From the NCBI GenBank assembly GCA_034508935.3, contig CM067452.1, forward strand, positions 10,168,930 to 10,232,929: 64,000 bases of DNA. The letters are read 5' to 3'. The stretch comes from Berghia stephanieae. Lineage: Eukaryota; Mollusca; Gastropoda; Nudibranchia; Aeolidiidae. The translations under genes and the position numbers were made by a program. Shown here in pieces: positions 43,041 through 56,800 of the stretch. The stretch's first letter is position 1; each line of letters starts with the position of its first letter. A model generated the notes under the pieces. It was not told where the DNA came from. It saw nothing but the letters and a program-made list of their open reading frames with translations, and searched no databases.

Positions 43041-43995
43041 TTTAGGCCGGCTCTATACCTCCGAACGTTCGGGAAAATAAACTTGAATTCTCTTTCTCCG
43101 AACGCTCGAGGAAATAAACTTGAACTCTTTTTCTCTGTACACTCTAATTCAAATTCTCGAATGCTCGGCAAAATAATGACGTAACTCTATTTTCCCGAAT
43201 ACTCTATAAAATAAGGTTATGGTTATACAGACTCCAATCCGAACAACATTTATGTTGAGGAAGCGAGTTCTTTCTTTTTTTATTTATTGTTTGTTTCTTT
43301 GTTTTTGTTGTTGTTAAGAAAATACAGAAGAGAAATTGCAAGTTGTCCGCTGTCCAACACAAATTTTTTTTTTTTTTCGTTCTTCAATTTAATCTTAGTT
43401 TCTAAATTCGTTTACTTTTTTTTTTTTCCAAGGGGAAAAAGGGGTGGGGGGTAGGACTACTCATAAAAATGTGTGGCTAGAAACGATCTACATTTCTCAG
43501 AACGGTGGAGGAAATAAACTTGATCTCTAATTTTCAAAATGCTCGGCAAAATGAAGCTGAACTCTATATTAATTCCCTGAATACTCGGTAATGTAAATGT
43601 TGCTGCTCGAAGCAATAAATAACATTGTGAAATTGAATGTAAGGTTCAATTTAATTACTCGGTAGAATAAGATTATGGTTATACAGACTCAAATCCGAAT
43701 AGCCTTTATGTTGAGGGGCGAGTTTTTTTTTTTTTTCTTCATCTCTATTTATTGTTTGCTCATATTTGTTTTGTTTTGTATTTTTTTTTTTTTTTTTTTG
43801 ATAAGAAAAGACAGAAGACAGAGATTGCAAGTTGTCAGCCGTCCAACAAAAATAATAATAATAAAAAATGATCTTTTGTTTCAGTTTTCATTTTAATAAT
43901 TTCCTTTTTCGTTATTCAATTTTCTTTTTGTTTAAAAAATTCGTTAACTTTTCTTGCCTTTTTTTTTTTTTTTGGGGGGGGGGGGGGGGGGAGGA
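43041..43995 (+). repeat. Two tandem copies of a roughly 456-bp segment, with an internal ~40-bp repeat
   Basis: GGTTATACAGACTC, TTTATGTTGAGG and AGATTGCAAGTTGTC occur at 43221-43360 and again 456 bp later. CGAACGCTCGAGGAAATAAA-like units of about 40 bp are repeated four to five times at 43057-43215 and again at 43490-43600. Poly-T and poly-G end the second copy. Confidence 0.82.
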
Positions 43996-44002
43996 GGAGG
44001 TC

Positions 44003-44285
44003 TTATCTAGCTTTAGAAAGTGCTTTCTCTCGGTCCTCGTAGACCATGGTTCCGAGTCCCGCTCTTGAGGGCACAGAGTTGAGTTCTTGGGGAAAAAGCA
44101 ACTCTGTTTCACAGTCTCTCACTCTCACCACACACTGGTGTAGAAACGTATGTCTGTAAAAAATTAAATATTCAATTTTAAAAGTGCCTTACAGTTTCAG
44201 ACGTCATATCTCGTCCTATAATATGTCGAGTGTTGATGTTAGCTTGGGACCGACTTCTTGTAAGACCGTGTTCATAGACACAACA
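44003..44285 (+). mobile_element. Family B-like SINE, diverged copy
   Basis: GGCACAGAGTTGAGTTCTTGG, CAGTCTCTCACTCTCACC, AGTGCCTTACAGTTTCAGAC and TTAGCTTGGGACCGACTTCT follow the family B order with strong divergence. Confidence 0.55.
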
Positions 44286-44289
44286 AGCA

Positions 44290-44333
44290 CATCACAGCCC
44301 ACTATGGAGGTCGGGAGCCCCCACCCAGAAATC
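44290..44333 (-). mobile_element. Terminal fragment of D retroposon
   Basis: CACAGCCCACTATGGAGGTC and GGGAGCCCCCACCCAG are the D 5' end (sense on the - strand), about 44 bp only. Confidence 0.7.
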
Positions 44334-44403
44334 AGATATATATAGGGTTCTTGCACAACTGATCTTCCAGCGTTTAAGAAAAAAAATATTTCTTGGGGGA
44401 GAG

Positions 44404-44850
<447 letters not shown>

Positions 44851-44880
44851 CATCCAATGGCACGTTCACACTTGGTATTC

Positions 44881-45030
44881 ACCAGACAAAGTCAACTTAT
44901 CCAAACATATACAACTACAATCAAATTCACACACCAGACAAAGTCAACTTATCCAAACATATACAACTACAATCAAATTCACACACCAGACAAAGTCAAC
45001 TTATCCAAACATATAAAACTACAATCAATT
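44881..45030 (+). repeat. Three tandem copies of a 52-bp unit
   Basis: ACCAGACAAAGTCAACTTAT begins units at 44881, 44933 and 44985, nearly identical. Confidence 0.95.
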
Positions 45031-45479
45031 GAATTCTTTTTTTTTTTTTTTGACAATATGATATCTGAATTAAGGAGAAAAAAAAAAAATAAATAAATAA
45101 ATAAAACCAACAAAACACAAAATCCTCCCACCAAAAAAATAACCTAAATCAAATAAAAAAACCTCGAAAAACAATTATTAAAAAAAAAAAACAAAAAAAA
45201 AAAAAAACGAAAAAACAACAAAACAAAACAAACAAAAACAAATAAAAAATTCTCTATCAAAAGAAAATGCAATAATTTCTACCATTAAAAAAAAACATAT
45301 TAAAGTCATCGCATAAAATGATTCAAAGCGCCAAGACGTATGATTCAGTTTATCACAAATGGAGAGGATGACATACCAATATACTTTTATTTGAAGGCTT
45401 ACTTTCCCAAAAATCCCTAACAAAAACTAATATGTAGAAAATAACATATTAATAATATCATTTTTATTATTAATGAGTG

Positions 45480-47281
<1,802 letters not shown>

Positions 47282-47580
47282 TCAACAGTACCTTGTGGTA
47301 TGACACTTGCCTTCAGACCCATGGGTTCCTAGTTCTAGTCCTGTTCTGGGTGGCACAAAGTTCAGTCCTTTGAAAAAACTCTTTACTCACATTCTCTTAC
47401 TGTATGAGCTGTAAAAATTGTTTCTTGTAAAAACAAAAAAAAAATTTTTTAATTGTAATATCGTCTAACAGGCATTGGTCATGCCTCATTCTACTTTAAG
47501 CATTGCTGTTGGCTGGGGACCACTTGTAATATGCTTTGAGCAAGTTTAAAGGATGCTGCGCTATCAAGTTATCAACATGC
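47282..47580 (+). mobile_element. tRNA-SINE family B, diverged copy
   Basis: CTTGTGGTATGACACTTGCC, CTCTTTACTCACATTCTCTT, AATATCGTCTAACAGGCATT, TTGCTGTTGGCTGGGGACCA and a tail CTTTGAGCAAGTTTAAAGGA. Confidence 0.8.
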
Positions 47581-48016
47581 AATTCCCCAATTGTCTTGTG
47601 AACGTCACCTATGTGTATAATTGTGATGGATTGTTATCAAATGTGTAAGACTAATCGTTTACACGTACTTGTGAGCTTTCTACATTCTGCTAGAGAAAAA
47701 AGAGGAAGATGATGATGATGGGGCATGATCAAATATACGTTTGTGCCATAAGGTCGTTTTTTTTTTTTTGTGACATCCTTTTTCATCAATGTCTATTATT
47801 TAAATAATGTAAAATAAACCAAAAATTGGTGATCAAGTTCCAATAGAAAGTAACAGAAATAGTTTCTCAAACGCTTAAAAAAAAGTGTGGATTAAGTATC
47901 AACTTTGTCCGCACTTTAAAAAAAACTTTAAAACGCTATAACAACTTTAATTTTGATGCCAGATCGACAGTTTTTACTTTCATCATTTAAACCAGAGAAA
48001 CTGATGAAAATGAATC

Positions 48017-48413
48017 TCCCCCCCCCCCCCCCCCCCCCCCCCCCAAATAACATAATTATCAAAGTATTTTTGAATATCACAAAAACGACCTTTTGACACA
48101 GCCTCATCTTCAAATTTCTCCTTTCCAGGTTGACGTCGTATAATCCAGGCAAAGTAAGTAACAGCTCTGTTATATTCTTAAGAGACCTGTTCAGCAGGTG
48201 AATTTTCTTCACAAATCATAAAAAAAATGAAGTCTCTTTGAACAGTCTCTCTTTCTCGTAAATTTAACTAATTGTTGAGAAACGTATACCATTAAAATCA
48301 TCAGTCTTTGAAGGTTATAATATCACAAATTGGGCCTGCCAGTTTGTTACAGAGCAAAGCGCCATCTATGTAAACAAGGCCTATCTTCCCCCCCCCCCCC
48401 CCCCCCCCCCCCA
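48017..48413. repeat. Two poly-C tracts (about 28 and 22 bases)
   Basis: Poly-C at about 48017-48044 and 48391-48412. The 350 bp between them is unremarkable. They lie 385-750 bp downstream of the ACAD8 stop codon, possibly in its 3' UTR, where the mRNA would have poly-G. Confidence 0.9.
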
Positions 48414-48796
48414 AACAAGATTTATTTTTCTTCACAAATCATCAAAAAATGAGGTATAACTTTTAAAATTTGTTTTCCGATGTTGATAAATAAATAAAGT
48501 GTTATTTTCCATGGTTTGGGAAGTCGCATGTGGCTTTGTACTTTAATTTTTGTTATTTGTATACAGAATTTTTGGTTTGTGACACCAATCATGACACAAC
48601 TCCATCAATGAGATTCTTAAAATAACAATCAACAAATCATCAGTAATGAATTGTCCAGGTCTGACATACGTTGTACACAGCATTCAATTGGTTCGTAGGT
48701 AACATCTTATCTATTACAATCTTTTTCAGTCTGTTATAATTTGAGTATACATGTATGTACATAAAAATAACTACTGACTATTCTTAAACAATTATA

Positions 48797-50748
48797 TTAT
48801 CTTTCTGCTAGGATGTCACGTGATATAAGCAGTCTCATCACCTCGTTGGTTCCTGGAATGGGAGAGATTAAGTATTAAAATGGATTTTTTTAAAAAATGA
48901 TGGAAATTGAAATTCATTATTTTAAAAAGTACTTTGGGTAGCTATGTGGTCCAGTGGTAAGACTTGCCTTCAGGTTGGAAGGTCCAGAGTTTGAATCCCA
49001 CTCTCTAAATGTAAACTGAGTACCTGGGCCTTAAAATTATGCAGTCTGGCATCAACTTTCATTTTAATAAGTCTTAATAACTTAGAGATGCTCATGAAGT
49101 TCTGAAATTGAAGCCAAAATTTCGGAATTCTACAAATTCTTCGCAGTAGTAGGCAGATCAGCAATAGCCCAGATATCAAAATTCGGTTCAAAAGTTGTGA
49201 CGTCACTTTCCTCGTAATGACGCTTAGTAACTGGTTCTAAACCATCGGAACAATGGTGGATGCCCTTATGAAATCCTTCTCCGATGAGAATAAAAGTGTA
49301 TCCAGAGGAGAAAAACATTCTGATCACATGTCATGTAAAAAGTTCTAGCCAGCATGAAGAATAAAAAGTACCAATTTTCTTTGTTTAAAACCAAGCTGCT
49401 CGTTGCGGGGTAGATGTGAGATCAGACTATTGAATCCTATTACAGCTAGCAATAGAATTAGATCAAAACATGACTTTATCTAGATTTGAAATCAGTCCCT
49501 TTGCTCATGAAACAAAAGCTCTATTAACAGAGTTATAGCAATTCTCCTGAAAAAACAGTCAAAAAAAAAAAAAATTCATTATGCAAAGAGGTGGAAAGTA
49601 ACCATTTAGAAACACTGCGCATGGAAAAAGAAGCCTTGAACAAATTGAGAATATTGTCAATGATTGGAAAGAATCTGTGCCCAGACACTGGACAATATCC
49701 TATCAATGACCCACACGGCAATGTGAAATCACTTGCAGGTCTGATAACCCAAATTGTTATGGCCTCATTGCTGCAATGAAAATTATACTCTCAAGCCAAC
49801 GCAAAATAATGTCCATTAAAACAATGTTAAATCAAGTCCATAATATGCTTCAACAGTCGTAACGTCACTTCCCTCATAATGACCCATGGTAACTTAGTAA
49901 CTGGCTCTAAACTATCGGAACAACAGCGGACGACCTTATGAAATATTTCTCCAACGAGCATAAAAGCATATCCAGAGGAAAAAACCCCATTATAAATATG
50001 ATCATGTTATGACTTTTACACATTTTCATCACAAGACATATGAAAAATTCTAGCCAGCACGAATAATGAAAAGTATCTATTTTCTTTGTTTAGAACCACG
50101 ATGGCCACCGTTGCTGGGCAACGTGACATCAGACTATTGAATCCAATCGTGAGCAGTTATCAGATTTGCAAATATGTCAACATTGCCATACAACCATTAA
50201 TTTAAAACCAACCTCATGTTCTTCATGTGCGGCTATGCGGTCTAGTGGTATGACACTCGCTTTCGGATCGGAAGGTCCTGGGTTCGAGCCTCGCGCTCGG
50301 CGCATAGTTGAGTCCTTGGAAAAGGCTCTTTACTCACATTCTCTCATCGTACTCAGGTGTAAAATGAGTACCTGGCCATTAACAGCGTTGTCTTTATCCG
50401 AAAAATTGTAATATCGCCTAACAGGCGTCATGTCCCGTCCTACATGTTAAATGTTGCTGTTGACCAGGGACCCCTTGTAAAGCGCTTTGAGCACATTTAG
50501 TGGATATTGCGCTATATAAAGCTCAATTTTTAATTTTTTCATTCTGCCAGGTGACTTACCTGAAAAAGTGCGTATGATACAATGCCTGTCAGTAGAGGAA
50601 AAAAAACAACAAAAACCCCCAAAAAAATCAAAGAAAAAGAAAAATTACTTTGTAAAAGAGCAAATAAAAAAAGAAGACACAGACTGAGAGAGAAATAGAA
50701 ATGAGAAGAAAAATAACAAATAGAACAAGAGTTGTTTTATGAGTCAAC

Positions 50749-50836
<88 letters not shown>

Positions 50837-53800
50837 ACATTTATATAGCGCTCATTCGCTCATTCTCGTGTAAAACACAAGCTCTGGGCACTTTACAATA
50901 TAAATATCAATTTTAAGTGAAAAAAAAAAAAAAAAAAAAAAGAATTCATAGCCAAATAATCAAGGATTCGTAGAGTCAATAAAAATACAATCGATCCTTT
51001 GTTTAAAAAAAAAATCATTTACCTTCCAAAATGGTATGAACACGAGTATCCCTCATAAATTGTTGAACTGGATAGTCTTTGAGATAGCCATAACCACCAA
51101 ACAACTGCATGGCATCATTACAAATCTATGGAATATGACAGTGTTATTTCTTTAGCATACTCGTTTCATTTTGAATAAACCCCAATATAACCCTGTGTAG
51201 TCTAATAGCAAAAATATTGTAAAATGTCGCTATTATCCGATTGGAGTTTTACTAGGTTTTAATAAAAACGATTTTTACGTGTAATGATAATGTGACAACA
51301 ACAATCATTCTTAAGGCCAAATTGTTACATTCGAAAACCATATATAACCCTGTGTAGTCTAATAGCAAAAATATTGTAAAATGTTGCTATTATCTGATTG
51401 GAGTTTTACTAGGTTTTAATAAAAACGATTTTTACGTGTAATGATAATGTGACAACAACAATCATTCTTAAGGCCAAATTGTTACACTCGAAAACCATAT
51501 ATAACCCTGTGTAGTCTAATAGCAAAAATATTGTAAAATGTTGCTATTATCCGATTGGAGTTTTACTAGGTTTTAATAAAAACGATTTTTACGTGTAATG
51601 ATAATGTGACAACAACAATCATTCTTAAGGCCAAATTGTTACATTCGAAAACCATGTAAAAAAAAAGAATACAATTTGATCAAATATAATAAAGGTTCAA
51701 GTCAAGTTCAACGTCTTAGTCTGCAAAAGGTGGATTGCCCATCACTATAGATTTTATACAATTATGTGGTGACTTTCTCCATTATGGTATTATTGAGTTG
51801 AAAGATAAATGTTTAAAAGTTGACCAAATTTGTTGCTGTTGATAATATCTAGGATTTCTGGTGGGAGAGTGTTCCATTCCTTGATTGTTCTTGGGAAGAA
51901 ACTGTTTTTATATTTGTTGGTTCTGTGTGTTGGGGTTGTGAACTTACTAAAGGTAGTGTCATTGGAAGCATATAATAAAAGTGTTCTTGGAACTCCTGCG
52001 CTTGAAATTTGAAACTTGTTGCACGCTTCCAAGGTCACACTTCCAAGGTCACGCTTCCAAGGTCACGCTTCCAAGGTCACACTTCCAAGGTCACGCTTCC
52101 AAGGTCACACTTCCAAGGTCACGCTGGCAGCTTGTTTGAAATTCCTAATGCAGGACTTCAAGACTCGTATGGAAAATACCAGTTGCTTGTTGTTTGCTGA
52201 TGTAAGAGTTGTCAGAGTGTTTATTAAAGCTTTTTAAAAAAAATATTTTGTTACAAGAGCTCAACAGTATTAGATGGTGGTTTTCATGTCATAGAGTAAG
52301 GTAGGAATATTTATTCATCATCATCATCCATCGTGGCTTGTACTCTTGAGCACGTTGACGGTCAGCCGTCTCCACGAATCACGATCCTCTGCGGTGCGCA
52401 AGAAATCTGTGTTGCTTTTTAAGTCACATTTGGCCATTCTTAGGTTATTTAGATAAGGAATATTTATTATCCTATCATTAAACTTATTTACAAATCCTAA
52501 CTTCACGGTTTTCACGAGGCATGGTTGATGCTTATATTTTTTAATTTAAAAATAATAATAAATATTTTGCCCTTTAACCATAAAGGATCAGTTCAAATTA
52601 TCTGGCATATGATTCTATTAAAGGAACTACTGACTTGATCATAATCCATGAAAGAGTAAAACAATGAAAATGCCCAACAGACGGTTTGTACTGGACGTGC
52701 CTATATGTGTGACCAATTGCCTCAACATAGGGTATTAAATTGGGATTAACAAGACACTGAAAACTGATTTTCAAGACTGAGTTACGAAATCTAACTGAAA
52801 TTAATTTGCTTTATTAAAATAAGTGAATGCTATTTTGGGAACTTAAAAAAGTTAAAAGCGTGTATCTCTAGTAATTTTGACTGTAACTTTCAATTTTCAG
52901 TATAAATTTCATCTCAACATTACTTCACTTTGAGAGGCCAGGTCACATATCATTAACTCACTCAATCCTAGAGATTTTTGCTACTTTTCAAAAATGAAAA
53001 AACTGTATTAAAAAGAGTGTGCACATAAATAGTTTCATTCAACTATTCATTAACATGTAAAAATGAAAAACATTAGCTTTGATACAACTCCTATAATTTG
53101 TCTCAGAAAAATGTAATAAATAGGCATGGCGTAAAAGTAACCTAGTTAAACTACGGATATAGTCGGTGTTAGGGTTGAGTGAGTTAACCTTACCTTGAAA
53201 CATTCTTCAGTGACAAATAGTTTGGCCATAGAACACAGGGCTACCACATTGGGGTCATCGTGATCCATGGCATTGGCTGCGTTTCGCACCACCAGTCTGG
53301 ATGCCAGGAGCTGTGTGCCCATCTCTGCTAGGCGGAATTGGAGGTACTAATGGTAGGGAAAGAGAGAAAAACAAGAAAAAAACCAACAAATTAACGAGTT
53401 GGCAAAACAATAACTTTCTCTCAACTTTAAAATGTAAATGTTGCTGCTCGAAGCTTGAAGAAATAAATAACAATGTGAAATTGAATGAAGCTTCAATTTA
53501 ATTACAAAAACAGATCAAATGAACGTTTCGTCCTGTTTTGTTGATAAAGGGGAAACCTGAAACATATATTTGATCTGTTTTTGTAATTAAGTTGAAGCTT
53601 ACATTCAATTTCACATTGTTATTTATCTCAACTCTCCAAGCGTGCTGGGTGAGCTCAATTAGCAAATCTCATAGAATGACTGAAAACATAAAAGACTTCT
53701 TGAATCAAGAAAAAAAAAAAGAATTTTATTCATGTTACATAAGCTTTTATACGAAGAGAGGGAGGATGATTCTAACTAGATTGGGCATTAATTATAACAT

Positions 53801-56800
53801 TAAAAATGGATCTCATTCATACATATAAACTATCATCATGTATTCAGGATCATCCGAGCAGGGAAGGTTGAAAGAGACTCAGCTTTAATTAAAAGATTTG
53901 TAATCCTTACCTGAAACTGGTCTAAAGTCTTGCCAAACTGTTTTCTTATTTTCATGTGGTCTCTGGCATGTTGGATGGAGGCATGGGCAGCGCCAAGGGA
54001 ACATGAAGCTAGTGTGGATAGAACGATGGGCAGAAATAGTAAAAGATGTGTGGCTTTAAAAAAAAAAAAATTGAGCTTTTATATTGCGCAATATCCACTA
54101 AACATGCTCAAAGCGCTTTACAAAGCCTCATTTAGGATGGGACATGACGCCTGTAAGGCGATATTACAATTTTTTTCGGACAGAGACAATGCTGTTAATG
54201 GCCAGGTACTCATTTTACACTTGAGTATGGTAATAGAATGTGAGTAAAGAGCCTTCTCCAAGGCTTGAACCCAGGACCTTCCGATCCGAAAGCAAACGTC
54301 ATACCACAAGACCACATATCCACTTTGTGGTCTTGTGATATGACACTCGCCTTTGGATTAGTAGGTCCTGGGCTATTTGTTGTCATACTGTGAGCAGTCT
54401 CAAATTCAAATGTAAAATGAGTACCTGTGGGAAAAAAAAAGAGACCGTGCCATCGGCTAAAAGGCGTCATGTCTACATGCTGAAGTGTTGCTGTTGGCTA
54501 GGGACCCCTTCTAAAGCTTTTTGAGTATGTATTGTTGCACCTTATAAACGCTCAGATTAAAGACATTTTTTAAAACAAAGATTGATCGATAAATCAGAAA
54601 TCAAAACAAACTATCCAAGCGACATATAATATAATTGTGACTATGTCGATCCTTCGAGAAAGGGTGAGGATCAAATGAAATTGCATGACCTCCAAACAGG
54701 GTTTAAATTTAAAGTACTGCCACTGCACAACAAAAGACAGATAGATTTTTTTAAAAAGGAATACATATCGTCACACTATCAATTGAGCTATCTAGATAAT
54801 ATATAAATATGGATAAATAAAATGGAAGAGTACAGGGGAAAAACCACAGATGTCCCGTTTTTAACATTTTCGTGACTGCCCCCTTGAGTGATGTTAGGCG
54901 TCTAAATTTCCCCTCTACAGAAATAACATCAAACAAAAAAAAAATACAACCATTAAAGAGTTATGGTTGTAGTTTCTATTTATAAAGGGAAAGTTTATAG
55001 TAAATGCCCTGATATCATTCAAAGAAGGCAGTCACAAAAATTTCAAAAATGGACATCTGTGGTTTTTCCCCTGTACTATTCAAATGTTTCAATACCTTCA
55101 GCACATCATTATATAATATTACCATTGTTCATTGCTGCCTCCAAATAAACTTCTCATCACAATCAACACCACCATCACCAGGATCATCATCCTCATCATC
55201 ATCATCATCTGTATATCATTTCTACCTGGATCTAAATATTAAAAAATACCCAAAACTTTTGAATTTTTTTCCCCCTTCTTCTTCCCCTTTTTAAACTTCA
55301 AAATAACAGAAACTTTAGTACATCAACTGACCTATATTAACACGGCCACCGTTGAGCCCCTTCATGGCTATATTGAACCCACTGCCCTCTTCACCAATCA
55401 GATTGCTGGCAGGTACTCGGCAGTCGTCAAAGGAAACAACACGGGCAGGGTGGGAATTCCATCCAACCTATGAAAGGTTAACAGTAATCATGTTCAACAT
55501 AAGGGCTATGTATCCATAAAAAATGAGTTATCATTTAATACTTTTTACGTAAGTGGGTGTAACCCTCAATAAAAAAAACAACAAAAAACAAAAAAACGAG
55601 CATTTATAGCGCAATATCCACTAAAAGGTTCAAAAGTACAATTAATCTTCGACAGATAAAAAAAGCTGTTGACATACCAGTACTCATTTACACCTGAGTA
55701 CAGTGAGAAAATGTGAGTAAAGAGCCTTTTCAAAGGACTCAGCTTTGCTCAGTTCAGAGCGGGACTCAAACCCAGGACCTACTGGCCCTAATGCGCGTAC
55801 CATAATTAGACCATAAAGCCGGGCAGTAAGTGTTCAAAAGGAAATGAAAGCCTAATTATCCATCCACACCATTATCAAAAATCCATTTTTAACATTCACT
55901 GCTGACTTAAAACTTCCCTGTTTGAGTTTGATCCCAATCTTAAGCAAAAATGATATTAGAATTCCACAAATTCCAAACTTCAGTCAATGTAATAGGACCA
56001 GGGATGACCTCTACCAAAAACAAAAAAGCCTGAAATTTTTTCACCTAAAAAAAAAATATAACAAAATTGAGCTTTATATAGCGCAATATCCGCTAAATGT
56101 GCTCAAAGCGCTTTACAAGGGGTCCCTGGTCAACAGTAACATTTAACATGTAGGACGGGACATGACGCCTGTTAGGCGATATTAGAATTTTCAGACAAAG
56201 ACTACGCTGTTAACGACCAGGTACTCATTTTACACCTGAGTACTGTGAGAGAATGTGAGTGAAGAGCCTTTTCCAAGGACTTAACTATGCGCAGAGTGCG
56301 AGGCTCGAACCCAGGACCTTCCGATCCGAAAGCGAGTGACATAGCCGAATCTAGAGAACATATTACAATATTTCACACAAAGCTTCTCCTCATCAAATAG
56401 TATTACCCTTAAAAAAAAAGGATAAATATAGATCTTGCTTCCAGCTTCAGTTAAATGTTGTTTTTAAACAACTAATAATTCAATCTTTAACCCCCCCCCC
56501 CCCCCCCAAATAAAAAACAAAAATCCACAATTAAAAAAAATTTTTTTTTTAAAAGAGCTTTTATATCGCGCAATATCCACTAAATGTGCTCAAAGCGCTT
56601 TACAAAGGATCCCTGTCCAACATCAACACGTAACCTGTAGAATGAGACATAACGCATGTTAGGCGATATTACAATTTATTTCCGACAGAGACAACGCTGT
56701 TGACGACCAGGTACTCATTTTACACCTGAGTACGGCGAGAGAATGTGAGTAAAAAGTCTTTTCCAAGGACTCAACTATGTGCCGAGCGAGGCTCGAACCT

